Below are positions 9,789 through 19,569 of a stretch of 64,000 nt of DNA, piece after piece. This stretch comes from Candidatus Latescibacterota bacterium (GTDB lineage Bacteria > Latescibacterota > UBA2968). The stretch is taken from NCBI GenBank assembly GCA_021295695.1, contig JAGWBW010000006.1, forward strand, positions 4,483 through 68,482. The letters run 5' to 3'. The notes below the pieces were generated by a model. The model searched no databases. It worked only from the letters and a program-made list of their open reading frames with translations, and was not told the DNA's origin. Both the position numbers and the translations under genes were made by a program. How positions within the stretch are numbered: the first letter of the stretch is position 1; the number at the start of each line of letters is the position of its first letter.

Positions 9789-10463
9789 TCAAACGACGAG
9801 ACGACCATCTTCCATTTCGACCACCCGATCAGCGCGAGCGGCCAGATGCTGGTCGTGTGTTACAATAATACACGTTTGCTGCCGGGTTCTGGAAAGCTCC
9901 CAAATTAATGCGTGAAGCTCTGCACTGCGCGCTACATCGAGATTACCAGAAGGTTCGTCAGCCAGAACAATAGCGGGTTTTGTCACCAATGCCCGCGCAA
10001 CAGCAACGCGCTGTGCTTCCCCGCCAGAAAGTTCGGAAGGCAAATGTGCAAGCCGCTTTTCCAGACCGACATCACGGAGCAGTTTTTGTGCGGGTAGCCG
10101 CGCTTCATCGGACGAAATACCGGCAATCATCAGGGGCATCATCACGTTTTCAAGCGCGGTAAAATCACGCAATAAGTGGTGAAACTGAAAAACAAACCCA
10201 ATCTGGCGGTTGCGAAATTTGGCGCGATCAGTATCTGAAAGGGCAAATAAATCAACGTCATCGATAACAACCGTCCCCGAAGCCGGATGGTCTAACCCGC
10301 CCATAATGTGCAACAAAGTACTCTTTCCAACCCCCGAAGCGCCAACCACTGCCACAATTTCGCCGCGAACAACGCCGAGGTCAACTCCTTTGAGCACCTC
10401 AATACAGGTGTCCCCCAAGACATAGTGCTTGCAAACACCTGTTGCGCGAAGCAACTCATCCAT
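9789..10463 (-). CDS. lolD: ABC transporter ATP-binding protein, LolD-like
   Basis: A 224-residue ABC ATPase of the MacB/LolD group, which powers release of lipoproteins from the inner membrane to LolA. Walker A is GASGVGKST (41-49), the signature is LSGGEAQRVAVARAL and Walker B runs into LADEPSGNLD. The start is the ATG at 10463, giving the family-standard N-terminus MDELLRATGV; it overlaps the end of lysS by eight bases, showing translational coupling. Many bacteria have lysS-lolC/E-lolD, but here no LolC/E permease separates them, so the partner must be elsewhere. It could instead serve another FtsX-type permease. Confidence 0.85.
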   Translation of the reverse strand: MDELLRATGVCKHYVLGDTCIEVLKGVDLGVVRGEIVAVVGASGVGKSTLLHIMGGLDHPASGTVVIDDVDLFALSDTDRAKFRNRQIGFVFQFHHLLRDFTALENVMMPLMIAGISSDEARLPAQKLLRDVGLEKRLAHLPSELSGGEAQRVAVARALVTKPAIVLADEPSGNLDVARSAELHALIWELSRTRQQTCIIVTHDQHLAARADRVVEMEDGRLVV

Positions 10464-11988
10464 GGTCGTCAAGGCCCTCTTTAGGGCGCATGTGAGGAAA
10501 CAGAATCGCGTCTCGAATCGAAGGCGCGTCTGCGAGCAACATGACCATCCGGTCAACACCAATGCCCAATCCACCCGTCGGCGGCATCCCGTGTTCCAGG
10601 GCCATTAAAAAATCTTCGTCGAGAACTTGTGCCTCGTCGTCGCCTTGATCGCGCAGGGTTTTTTGATGGGCGAACCGCTGCCGCTGATCAATCGGATCGT
10701 TTAACTCCGAAAATGCATTGGCCGCTTCCCAACCATTGATAAAAATTTCAAACCGCTCGGTGAGATCTTTTTGGGTCCGATGGCGTTTGGCCAGGGGTGA
10801 CACCGCAATGGGATAGTCGGTAATAAAGGTTGGCTGAATCAATTCTGGCTCGACACACGCTTCAAACAACGCATTGATCAACAATCCGCGCTCTGCACCT
10901 GGCTCAATATCAGAATCAAAACGCTTGCACGCTGTACTCAGGTCGGCATCTGAGGAACGCGCCACATCAATACCGCCGTATCTTTCGATGGCGTCGAGCA
11001 TGGGAATGCGCGGCCAGGGAGGTGAAAGATCAATTTCTCTCCCCTGGTATTCGAGCGTTGTCGAGCCATTCACCTTTTCGGCCACAAAGGCGTAGAGTTC
11101 CTCGGCTATTGCCATCATATCTGAATAATCGGCGTAAGCCTGGTACAATTCGAGCATCGAAAACTCGGGATTATGAGTTCGGTCGATGCCCTCATTGCGA
11201 AAATTTTTGCCGATTTCATACACCTTTTCAAGCCCGCCCACGATCAAACGCTTGAGATACAGTTCATCGGATATTCGCAGATATAGCGGCATGTCCAGCA
11301 CGTTGTGATGTGTGACAAAAGGACGGGCCGAAGCCCCGCCATAGAGCGGCTGCAACACCGGAGTTTCGACTTCGAGAAAACCGCGTGCATCTAAAAATTC
11401 GCGCATTGCAGATACGACTGCGCTGCGCTTGCGAAACACCGCCTGCACATCGGGATTGAGTGCCAGGTCCAGATAACGACGGCGATATCTCAGTTCTTTG
11501 TCGCTAAATTGATCGTGTACAACGCGCTCGCCATCGCGTATTTCTTCTTTCGGAACGGGCAGCGGACGAATGGCTTTGGTCAACAATACGAGCGTTTGAA
11601 CCTGAACGGATATTTGACCGGTGCGCGTCTTGAAAACTTGACCAGATACGCCGATAAGATCGCCGATATCCAGCAATTTCCACAGTGCGAAAGCATCATC
11701 GCCAACATTGTCGAGCCGCACATAAATTTGAAGGCGGCCCTTGGCATCCCGCAAATCGGCAAAGGCCGCTTTTCCATGACCGCGTGTAACAATCAATCGA
11801 CCGGCAACCCGCACCTCGTCGCCCGATGCGTTCAGCGCATCAAAAGACGTGACAATATCCACAGAATAGTGCGTGGGCTCAAAGCGATACGGATAAGGCT
11901 CAATGCCCAAATCTCGAATGGCGTCGAGTTTTTGCAAGCGCTGTTCAATCAATTGAGATTCTGGCGTTTGTCCCACAATCCGAGTCAA
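10456..11988 (-). CDS. lysS: Lysyl-tRNA synthetase, class II
   Basis: Charges tRNA-Lys with lysine. The 510-residue protein has an N-terminal OB-fold anticodon-binding domain (about 55-150, RVAGRLIVTRGHGKAAF) and a class II catalytic core with motif 2 FRNEGIDRTHNPEFSMLE and motif 3 GLGIGVDRMVMLL. Length is typical of bacterial LysS. The proposed start is TTG with GGAGG eight bases upstream; a GTG five codons in is an alternative. It follows prfB, an arrangement seen in many bacteria, and overlaps lolD. Confidence 0.95.
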   Translation of the reverse strand: MTRIVGQTPESQLIEQRLQKLDAIRDLGIEPYPYRFEPTHYSVDIVTSFDALNASGDEVRVAGRLIVTRGHGKAAFADLRDAKGRLQIYVRLDNVGDDAFALWKLLDIGDLIGVSGQVFKTRTGQISVQVQTLVLLTKAIRPLPVPKEEIRDGERVVHDQFSDKELRYRRRYLDLALNPDVQAVFRKRSAVVSAMREFLDARGFLEVETPVLQPLYGGASARPFVTHHNVLDMPLYLRISDELYLKRLIVGGLEKVYEIGKNFRNEGIDRTHNPEFSMLELYQAYADYSDMMAIAEELYAFVAEKVNGSTTLEYQGREIDLSPPWPRIPMLDAIERYGGIDVARSSDADLSTACKRFDSDIEPGAERGLLINALFEACVEPELIQPTFITDYPIAVSPLAKRHRTQKDLTERFEIFINGWEAANAFSELNDPIDQRQRFAHQKTLRDQGDDEAQVLDEDFLMALEHGMPPTGGLGIGVDRMVMLLADAPSIRDAILFPHMRPKEGLDDHG

Positions 11989-12115
11989 AACCGGAGCCTC
12001 CCAACCCCTTTAAATACCTATAAGATCAAACATTGTGAAAGTCGTTAAACTATAACCAATATATATATTCAAGTCAAGCGCGTTGCCCGTCTGCAAGCAC
12101 CGCTTAAAACTCAGT

Positions 12116-13232
12116 TCACGCGGAGTGCGACGACAGTAAATATGCGCGGATAAACGGGTCAAGATCACCATCTATAACCCCCGAAACATCCGATGTCTCA
12201 AAGCCCGTTCGCGCGTCTTTTACCATCTGATAGGGTTGAAAAACGTAATTGCGGATTTGACTACCCCATTCAATGCGCTTTTTTGTGCTTTCGAGTTTTG
12301 CGCGTTTTTTGTCTTCTTCTTCCCGCATGTGTTGATACAATCGCGCCTTGAGAATTTTCATGGCCGTATTGCGATTCTTGTGCTGAGAACGCTCGTTCTG
12401 GCATTGCACCACAATCCCCGTGGGTTCGTGGGTGATACGCACCGCGGAATCGGTCTTGTTCACGTGTTGTCCGCCGGCACCCCCAGCGCGATAGGTATCC
12501 ACTTTTAAATCATTGGGATTGATCTCTACTTCGATATCGCCTTCGGCGTCGGGATAAACGAAAACGGACGCAAACGACGTATGGCGCCGGTTGTTGGAAT
12601 CATAAGGCGAAATCCGCACCAGTCTGTGTACGCCTGATTCGGATTTAAGATAGCCAAAAGCGTAATCGCCTTTCACTTCAATTGTCGCACTCTTTATCCC
12701 GGCTGTTTCGCCGGGAAGCGTATCCAGGACATTGGTGTGAAACCCGCGCCGCTCTGCCCATCGCATGTACATACGCATCAACATTTGCGCCCAGTCTGCG
12801 GCTTCGGTACCCCCAGCACCTGGATGGATGGTCAATATCGCGTCGTTGCGATCTTCTCGATTGCCTAACATGTGCTGCAATTCAAGTGCGTCTAAAGCTG
12901 CGCCAACCTCGGGCAATTCGGCGGCGACCTCCGATAGAGATTCGGCATCGCCCTCTTCGCAGGCCAATTGAAAAAATACGTCTAAATCGCCCGTTTGCTC
13001 ATTTAAATTTTCCCAATTTTCAACCCAGTATTTTTCCGCATTACAGGCGTCGATAATCTGCTGTGCATAGCCGCGGTCGTTCCAGAAATCTGGTGCTTCC
13101 ATGAGTTTTTCAAATTCGGCAATTTTTGCTCGTCTTTGACCGAGGTCAAAGATACCTCCCGAGTTTATCTACGCGCGCGCTATAATCGGATAGCGCGTCT
13201 TGTATTTCACGCACCTGAATTTCCACAGCCAT
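12116..13232 (-). CDS. prfB: Peptide chain release factor 2 (programmed +1 frameshift)
   Basis: RF2 releases peptides at UGA and UAA. Translation starts at ATG 13232 (AAAGGA upstream), reads 28 codons to an in-frame TGA at 13148-13146, then shifts +1 and continues in the frame ending at 12116, giving 371 residues. The GGQ loop (RAGGAGGQHVNK) that enters the peptidyl-transferase centre is intact. The codon-recognition tripeptide is SPY (RISPYDSNNRRHTSF) where most RF2 proteins have SPF. The downstream reading frame alone has a plausible ATG at 13102 but lacks the N-terminal helix. The frameshift makes RF2 synthesis self-limiting. Confidence 0.96.
13145..13160 (-). promoter_or_regulatory. RF2 +1 recoding site
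   Basis: Minus strand GGGAGGTATCTTTGAC contains a Shine-Dalgarno-like GGGAGG three bases before the slippery CTT, then the TGA stop followed by C. This matches the classical E. coli prfB site almost base for base. Low RF2 stalls the ribosome at TGA and favours slipping from CTT to TTT. Confidence 0.97.
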
Positions 13233-13269
13233 TATTTGTTCCTTTCGGTTAGCTATCAGCGGTCAGCAG

Positions 13270-13962
13270 TCAACGCACATCGATCAATTCCACTCCGCTG
13301 GGTACGTGAAATGTAAATTGATCGGGCTTGGCTTTTTTATTTACTTTCAAGTCCGACAACACAAATGTTGTCACATCCTCGTGGATATTGCGATATTCTA
13401 CCTGCCGCACCAGATATAGGCGTTTGTCTATCCACAGGCGAATTTTATGGATATACGTATCTTCCTTTTTTGCCAATAGATCAACGGCGTAACACGTCTT
13501 GCGATGTATCTTTTCTTCGCCCACATAAACGGGCACATAATTTTTGTCGTACCCGCCCCAAAAAATCAGATCAAATAACAATTTCTCATAGTTGCGATCA
13601 TTTTCCATCGCGGTGTAATCGCTCACCAGGACCTGGGCATTAGCAGGCGCGTAATGCCACACGGTTTTGCCATCGCTCACCACCACCTGTACATCCGAAT
13701 CCATTCGAAACTGGTCGGGGCGCTGAACCAATAATTTGCCTTTGATTTCTTGATGCTGGTCCATCACGCGCCAGTAGTGTTGCTTGACAAAGTGGGCGGA
13801 AAGCGTCTCGAGATCCGCAAATTTTTTTTGTAATTTCGCAATCATTTCTGAACCGCGCCTATCGGCCTGCACAGTTCCCGCGAAAAATAAAATACCGAGA
13901 ATAGCGAGAAACTTATACAAGCTGTGCTTGTGGAACGCTGCATTTTGCACTTTGCATATCAT
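13270..13962 (-). CDS. lolA: Outer membrane lipoprotein carrier protein LolA
   Basis: Periplasmic shuttle that takes lipoproteins from the Lol ABC transporter to the outer membrane. The 230-residue protein has a signal peptide ending near GTVQA (about residue 33), then the LolA pattern LQKKFADLETLSAHFVKQ, GKLLVQRPDQFRMD and VVSDGKTVWHYAPANAQV. The ATG overlaps the ftsK stop (ATGA), so the two are coupled. There is no lolB nearby, as in most non-gammaproteobacteria. Confidence 0.93.
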   Translation of the reverse strand: MICKVQNAAFHKHSLYKFLAILGILFFAGTVQADRRGSEMIAKLQKKFADLETLSAHFVKQHYWRVMDQHQEIKGKLLVQRPDQFRMDSDVQVVVSDGKTVWHYAPANAQVLVSDYTAMENDRNYEKLLFDLIFWGGYDKNYVPVYVGEEKIHRKTCYAVDLLAKKEDTYIHKIRLWIDKRLYLVRQVEYRNIHEDVTTFVLSDLKVNKKAKPDQFTFHVPSGVELIDVR

Positions 13963-16451
13963 ACATCCAACTCCTCGAGTTCCTCTAAATAATTTTCGTC
14001 AACGAGGACTTCGCGCCCCTTGCTCGATCCATTGGGCGGGCCAACAATGCCTGCGGCTTCGAGTTCATCAACAAGGCGAGCAGCCCGCGAGTATCCCACC
14101 TTCATTCGACGCTGCAGGAGCGATGCAGAACCCTGCTGATGGATAACCACCAATCGCAATGCTTCATCAAACCGAGCATCGCGCTCGTTCTCTGCTACAG
14201 AAAGATCGCTATTTTCGCCCTCAAATTCAACGCTATCGAGTTCGACACCCTGATCGCGCACCCAGGCCACTAATTGTTCGGTTTCTTCGGTATCGATCCA
14301 GGCACCGTGAAGACGAATGGGTTCTGGTTGTCCAGGGGGCAAGAATAGCATATCACCTCGACCCAGGAGTTTTTCACCGCCATTGGCGTCAATAATCGTG
14401 CGCGAATCGACCTTGGATGCCACGCGAAATGCAATACGCGTTGGGAAATTGGCTTTGATTGTACCAGTAATCACATTCACTGAAGGGCGCTGGGTTGCGA
14501 TAATGAGATGGATGCCCACAGCGCGGGCCATTTGTGCCAATCGCGCCAGTGAGTTTTCAATATCGCTCGGTGCAGTCATCATCAAATCGGCCAATTCATC
14601 GATCACCACGACAATATAGGGCAAGGCATCGGGAATCTCGTCGCGGTCTTCCTCGGTGGGTGCTTCCTGTCGCAGCCGCGCCATCTTGGCATTAAAATCA
14701 GTAATATTGCGTGCTGTAAACTGCGCCATTGTGCGATATCGGTTCTCCATTTCCGATACTGCCCACTTGAGCGCACCCGACGCCATTTTGGGATCGACGA
14801 CAACAGGAGATAGGAGATGGGGAATATCGTTGTAAATTGACAATTCCAGCATTTTGGGATCCACCATAATAAAACGCACTTCTTCTGGTGTGCAGCGGAA
14901 CAATATACTGGAAATCAACGCATTGATACATCCCGACTTGCCAGCTCCGGTCGCGCCGGCAATTAACAAATGCGGCATTTTTGCCAGATCGGCACAATAG
15001 GGGTCACCCGAAGCTGTTTTGCCGAACCCGAGCATCAATTTTGAATCGGACTGCTCAAATGCACGCGATTCCAAAATTTCTTTTAAGAAGACCGTATAAG
15101 GTTCTGGATTGGGCACTTCAATGCCAACCGCAGCTTTGCCGGGAATAGGCGCCTGAATGCGAATGCTTTGCGCTTTCATCACGAGGGCGAGATCATCTGC
15201 AAGTCCGACGATTTTGCTGACTTTCACACCCGGGGGTGGTGCAACCTCGTATGTCGTAATAACAGGTCCAGGGTTGACCTGTACTACTTTGCCCTGAACG
15301 CCAAAATTGCTCAAGCTTTGCTCCAACACCTGCGCCCCCTTAAACAGGGTTTCTCGGTCTATAATCCCATCACCCGGAGGTGGATCTTCCAGCAACTTCA
15401 AATTGGGCAGCAAATATGTCGAAGACCGCTTGCGCACAATTTTCTTTTTGGGTTTTGACGGAACAGGTTCTGGCTCAGGCTCAGGCGTTTTATCTACTAT
15501 TTCAAATTCCACCTCAGACAATTCGTCTTCTTCTGTCTCAACCCGTGACACATCTTTTTCTGATTTGTCAACAGCGTCTTCGGCGGTCTCAGATTTGGGC
15601 ACTTCGGCCAGTTGGTCTTCTTTCCAATCAACTTGAGCCATATCTGGAATGGGGTCAGCAATAGGCTCTTTTTTTGTAGTGTGCTTCTCCAACAATTCAT
15701 CAATGTCTTCTTCATCAATATCATCGGCGATCTCAGGTTCAGGTACCGCGGTCAATTCGTCCTTTTTCCAATTGACCTGTGCTATATCTAAAATAGGATC
15801 GGTGATAATCTCTTCTTCAGTTGTATTTTTTTTTTGATCGATGTCTTCAACTTCGGTCGATGTCCCATTATTGTCAGATTTCTCTGCGCGCTTTCTAAAA
15901 AAAGACCTCCTGGGGCTTCGGTTAAATGGAATGTCGGTGGTAACCATCAACACCACTACAAATAGCGTCGCCAAAGAAATATAAGAACCAACAGTACCCA
16001 AATAGGGCACCAGCAGGAAGGACGATAGCATAAAGCCCAGCCCACCGCCCAATTTCCAGGCCATTGTGGGCCGCTCCCAAAAAAGCACGCCCGTCGCGCT
16101 GCAATAAATCACTACCAGTGAAAACAGGATGATACTGTGCGTCACAAGTGATCTGACGCTTGACATCCTGAGGCGGTTCCACCCCCACACAAATACCAAA
16201 ACGATCAGTGCGTAAGCACCATAGCCCACGCCAAATAGCAAGTGGTAGGATACGTGTGCGCCGAGCCATCCGACCAGATTTTGTGCCAACTCGTTAGGAC
16301 GCGTCGAATTGGGCGGATCCTCTGGCGAGTGCGATAGCAAGCTCAAAGCCATCAATAGCGCGAGTGCGATCAAGCACACGCCCAAAATTTGAAAGGGTAA
16401 TGTTAGCTGATCTTTTTGCGTCTCAGGTAATGCCTTCGATGACTGTTCCAT
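13959..16451 (-). CDS. ftsK: DNA translocase FtsK/SpoIIIE
   Basis: A septal DNA pump for chromosome segregation. The 830-residue protein has four or five membrane helices (about 20-190), a long acidic linker (about 200-345), the alpha/beta RecA-like motor with Walker A GATGAGKSG (about 496-504) and Walker B YIVVVIDELADLMM, and a C-terminal winged-helix gamma domain (about 765-830) with LVVIHQQGSASLLQRRMKVGYS-type sequence that reads KOPS/SRS sites. The linker holds an imperfect duplication around DIAQVNWKKDEL / DMAQVDWKEDQL. It is first in an ftsK-lolA unit. Confidence 0.96.
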   Translation of the reverse strand: MEQSSKALPETQKDQLTLPFQILGVCLIALALLMALSLLSHSPEDPPNSTRPNELAQNLVGWLGAHVSYHLLFGVGYGAYALIVLVFVWGWNRLRMSSVRSLVTHSIILFSLVVIYCSATGVLFWERPTMAWKLGGGLGFMLSSFLLVPYLGTVGSYISLATLFVVVLMVTTDIPFNRSPRRSFFRKRAEKSDNNGTSTEVEDIDQKKNTTEEEIITDPILDIAQVNWKKDELTAVPEPEIADDIDEEDIDELLEKHTTKKEPIADPIPDMAQVDWKEDQLAEVPKSETAEDAVDKSEKDVSRVETEEDELSEVEFEIVDKTPEPEPEPVPSKPKKKIVRKRSSTYLLPNLKLLEDPPPGDGIIDRETLFKGAQVLEQSLSNFGVQGKVVQVNPGPVITTYEVAPPPGVKVSKIVGLADDLALVMKAQSIRIQAPIPGKAAVGIEVPNPEPYTVFLKEILESRAFEQSDSKLMLGFGKTASGDPYCADLAKMPHLLIAGATGAGKSGCINALISSILFRCTPEEVRFIMVDPKMLELSIYNDIPHLLSPVVVDPKMASGALKWAVSEMENRYRTMAQFTARNITDFNAKMARLRQEAPTEEDRDEIPDALPYIVVVIDELADLMMTAPSDIENSLARLAQMARAVGIHLIIATQRPSVNVITGTIKANFPTRIAFRVASKVDSRTIIDANGGEKLLGRGDMLFLPPGQPEPIRLHGAWIDTEETEQLVAWVRDQGVELDSVEFEGENSDLSVAENERDARFDEALRLVVIHQQGSASLLQRRMKVGYSRAARLVDELEAAGIVGPPNGSSKGREVLVDENYLEELEELDV
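15600..15810 (-). repeat. Imperfect duplication in the FtsK linker
   Basis: Two copies of about 20 codons, separated by about 49 codons, encode DPI-[LP]-D-[IM]-AQV-[ND]-WK-[KE]-D-[EQ]-L in the acidic linker. Copies are near 15602-15661 and 15749-15806. Confidence 0.6.
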
Positions 16452-16486
16452 ATCTGTTCCTCACAGCATCAAAGGGGAGAATAGGT

Positions 16487-16504
16487 CCGATGTGGGGACA
16501 TCGG
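16487..16504. other. Perfect hairpin in ftsK 5' leader
   Basis: CCGATGT at 16487-16493 and ACATCGG at 16498-16504 form a 7-bp stem with a GGGG loop in the 117-bp gap between ftsK and the lamin-tail gene. A second small hairpin, AAGGC/GCCTT at 16533-16546, could be a weak terminator for the upstream gene. The roles are unproven. Confidence 0.4.
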
Positions 16505-16568
16505 TAAATAATTAATGATAAAACCCCGCCCCAAGGCTGGTGCCTTATCACACTTCAACCTTCACACT

Positions 16569-17423
16569 TCATTGGCTTATTCCTTTTGCCAGCACAACAG
16601 GCTTTCGGACGCGGAATAATTTGCCTTCTGGTGTACCGGCTTCCAGGTAGATAACATAAATACCGGGCTTCAAAATTTGTCCATTATCGTTGTTCCCATT
16701 CCAATTTATAACGCGCTGACTACCACCTTCAATACCTTCGAGCAAGGATGCCACGCGCCTGCCCGTGCGATCAAATACCCACAGATTTGCATGGAGTCTG
16801 GGGGTGGGCACCCGATATGTAATGGTGACTTGATCGACAAAGGGATTGGGGGCAGCCACCACGGATACTTCCGCTATGTCGTTAAACAGAACGCTATTTG
16901 CTGCTCCAGGAGTCGCACCCCGCGGATCCTGGCTACCGAGCCAATTGTTCTGATTTCCCGCCATAGTGAGATCAATGCGCTCCAGACTTATAGCAGTGTG
17001 TTGCGCTGGATAAAAGATGCTATCGACAAGTGTCGCGGTCGCATCGCGCAAAATGAGGCCATCGCCTCCATTATTTAGCCGAGGCCAGCGGGAAAGCAAT
17101 AATATGGGAATATTGAGGCCGGGAAATTGCAGGCCAATAGCATCTGCGTCTTCTGTGACGATCACATATCCTCCGCCATCAATGACTGCCCCCGCTTCAA
17201 ATTGTCCTGTTGTTCGCAAATCGGATAGCGTCCATCCGGATAGGTGAACCGCGTCTGGCGAACGGTTGTACAATTCAACCCACTCTGACCCATCGGCAGG
17301 CCGTGCCATCACCTCGTTGATCACCACCTGTGCGGAGACATCCACAGTCAGCAATGCGGTGCAACAAAACAGCGTACAGACTAATGAGTCTATTTGATTT
17401 TTTAAATTCCGTATTCTATCCAT
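16569..17423 (-). CDS. Secreted lamin-tail-domain protein with FlgD-type C-terminal sorting module
   Basis: A 284-residue exported protein. A signal peptide (1-32, ending VSAQ) precedes a lamin tail domain (about 33-160, starting VVINEVMARPADGSEWVELYN), an Ig-like fold common in bacterial surface proteins and thought to bind surfaces or nucleic acids. The last 90 residues, with ITYRVPTP, LWVFDRTGRRV and NWNGNNDNGQILKPGIYV, match the FlgD-Ig / type 9-like C-terminal module. The start is in a TAATG overlap with the upstream VWA gene, so they are translationally coupled. The specific function is unknown. Confidence 0.8.
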   Translation of the reverse strand: MDRIRNLKNQIDSLVCTLFCCTALLTVDVSAQVVINEVMARPADGSEWVELYNRSPDAVHLSGWTLSDLRTTGQFEAGAVIDGGGYVIVTEDADAIGLQFPGLNIPILLLSRWPRLNNGGDGLILRDATATLVDSIFYPAQHTAISLERIDLTMAGNQNNWLGSQDPRGATPGAANSVLFNDIAEVSVVAAPNPFVDQVTITYRVPTPRLHANLWVFDRTGRRVASLLEGIEGGSQRVINWNGNNDNGQILKPGIYVIYLEAGTPEGKLFRVRKPVVLAKGISQ

Positions 17424-19567
17424 TATACCATCCCCAATCTTCGTCGAATAGTCCATTCAAGTACCAGCAGTCCCACCAGCACAAATATTGGCCACTCATG
17501 CCCCCACAACCCGACCCGGTGATGGGTGACAAGAGGCTCAGGGGTCAGAACAAGCGAATCGAGCGCGGCCTTCAGATCACCTGGTCTTACATATTGCCCA
17601 CCACTGCGCGTGGCAATATCGCCGAGCAGTTCGGCACGCATGCGCACGGTTTCGTATTCCAGGCTGTATCTTCCCACAGTAAAACGTCCCATGCCCGTGC
17701 CCAGATCACCATCATTGGCCCGTGCCTGCACCTGAAGCTCGTAATCTCCCTGTGGGAAACGTCCCAAATTACCAGCATACCGCCCACCGCCCAAATCGCG
17801 CAGGACGACTTCTCGTACACCTGAACCATCGCCGACTCGCGCGAGAACCCGTGCGCCTGAACGCGGCTGCAACAGGTGATCAAAAACACTTGCGTGTACC
17901 GCGACTGCCTCACCGCTTCGATACGCGGGCTTTTCGGTCATAATTCTTAGACGGGAGACCTCGTCGCGCGTGACCAGCCAGCGCACCATATTTTTCCAAA
18001 ATGCGCGTGCCACGACATCGCTCTTGCCGTCGCCCCACATCATCAGCCCGTGACGCCAAAATGTTTGATAGGTTACAATCGCGGTTTTGCCTGCGCCCAC
18101 GCGGCGAATTGCCAGCACTGGCATAGGTTTGCCATCAATGCGCTCTGTGGGATGATACGCCAACACAGTTGCGTTGGAAATAGCAGCCCCCACGCGATTA
18201 TAAGACAGAAGCGGCGGCAATGCCTCCCAGGCATCGCGGTCACCTAATGGATCGTCTGATACGCGCAAAATGGGGTGGCGCGAATCGGGAAACGAAAGGG
18301 CAAAAGCGCGTTCTTGAAATGTGTCTGACGATCCCAAAAACTGCACGGGCAAAACATCGGCCAATGCCGAGCGCGCATACCCGTCATCAAAAGCGGCATC
18401 GCCCCCCAGGGCCAACAGCCCTCCGCCCTTTTGCACAAAGGCGACAAGTGTCTGCTCTGGCATATCTGCAAGTGCTTCGTAGGGCGCGTTGATCAACACA
18501 ACAATATCGCGCTCGTCCAATGAGCGCAGCGCGCGATGCACATCTCTTTGCCACCCGGCCGTCAATGTGCGTACCAGCACTTCAACTTCAAAATTGGCAT
18601 CTTCTTGTAGCACGCGCCGCATATAGCCCAAATCGGCACCTGGGCTACCCGCAAGTATTAAAATTCGCACGCGGCTTTCGAGCACATCTGTCGAGACCAC
18701 TACGCGGTTGTTTCCCACTGTGCGCTCGCCTGCCTGTGCCGCAATCTGTACTGAAAATGCATGTCGCCCAGACCGCTCGGGTCTGATCTCAAATTCAAGA
18801 GCCTGCTCACCATCTGCCAGCGCAATGGTTTGAGCACTCACTTCCCGATCATTCAAGAGCACGCGCACCTGCTCGCGCACCCGTTCAAATCCGGAAGAAA
18901 GCACGCGCACTTGCATCACGAGCGATCTGCCCACATAGCCCAGAGGATCGATAACCGCCGATACAATAGATACATCTTTCGGTATAACCGGGTTACCTGT
19001 TCCCACCGCGAGCACTGGCGCGCCCAGATTGACCGCTGCCTGCCCGGGGCGCCCACCCAAATTTTGCCCACCATCTGAAATGAGTACCACAGCGGCAAGC
19101 CCATCACCCATTGTGCGTTCGCGCACCCCATCTAATGCGCCTGCCAGATCGGTCGCTCGCCCCGCCCAGGTAAGTTCTTCTCCCTCGCGTATGGGTGCCA
19201 AGACATCGGAAAACCGAAACTGCCTCACCCGTGCATGATCGCGCAAATTTTTGAATGTGGGATCGGCCAGCACGGCTTCTGCAACTTCATAACGCGCGGT
19301 ATCGCCATCTGCAATTTTCATGCTTTCGCTGTCGTCGATGAGCACGGCGACTAAGGGCAAACGCTGCGTATGCAATGTCAGCGCGAGAATCGGCTCCATC
19401 AAAAGGCCAATTAGCAAAATGAGTGCTGTAATGCGTAGCCCCAACAACAATTGATGTATGCCCGTAAGACGCGGGCGATACATTAGAAAAGCGAGATAAA
19501 ATCCAGCGCAACCAACGAGTAATAGCAGCCATCCATCAGAGGCAGAAAACCCAATATCGCGCAGCAT
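17423..19567 (-). CDS. VWA-domain membrane protein with glutamine-amidotransferase-like fold
   Basis: A 714-residue protein with two N-terminal membrane helices (about 15-70), a von Willebrand A-like domain with a degenerate MIDAS (VLIDDSESMK, then VVLISDGGQNLGG), an Ig-like segment, a GATase1-like region (about 370-540, VRILILAGSPGADLGYM and GGGLLALGGDAAF), and a C-terminal membrane helix ending RRRLGMV. The architecture resembles BatA-like and DUF4159/GATase proteins of Planctomycetes and Bacteroidetes. The start at 19567, two bases after tsaD, drops a non-homologous 44-residue extension. It probably acts at the cytoplasmic membrane; the substrate is unknown. Confidence 0.75.
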   Translation of the reverse strand: MLRDIGFSASDGWLLLLVGCAGFYLAFLMYRPRLTGIHQLLLGLRITALILLIGLLMEPILALTLHTQRLPLVAVLIDDSESMKIADGDTARYEVAEAVLADPTFKNLRDHARVRQFRFSDVLAPIREGEELTWAGRATDLAGALDGVRERTMGDGLAAVVLISDGGQNLGGRPGQAAVNLGAPVLAVGTGNPVIPKDVSIVSAVIDPLGYVGRSLVMQVRVLSSGFERVREQVRVLLNDREVSAQTIALADGEQALEFEIRPERSGRHAFSVQIAAQAGERTVGNNRVVVSTDVLESRVRILILAGSPGADLGYMRRVLQEDANFEVEVLVRTLTAGWQRDVHRALRSLDERDIVVLINAPYEALADMPEQTLVAFVQKGGGLLALGGDAAFDDGYARSALADVLPVQFLGSSDTFQERAFALSFPDSRHPILRVSDDPLGDRDAWEALPPLLSYNRVGAAISNATVLAYHPTERIDGKPMPVLAIRRVGAGKTAIVTYQTFWRHGLMMWGDGKSDVVARAFWKNMVRWLVTRDEVSRLRIMTEKPAYRSGEAVAVHASVFDHLLQPRSGARVLARVGDGSGVREVVLRDLGGGRYAGNLGRFPQGDYELQVQARANDGDLGTGMGRFTVGRYSLEYETVRMRAELLGDIATRSGGQYVRPGDLKAALDSLVLTPEPLVTHHRVGLWGHEWPIFVLVGLLVLEWTIRRRLGMV

Positions 19568-19569
19568 TT

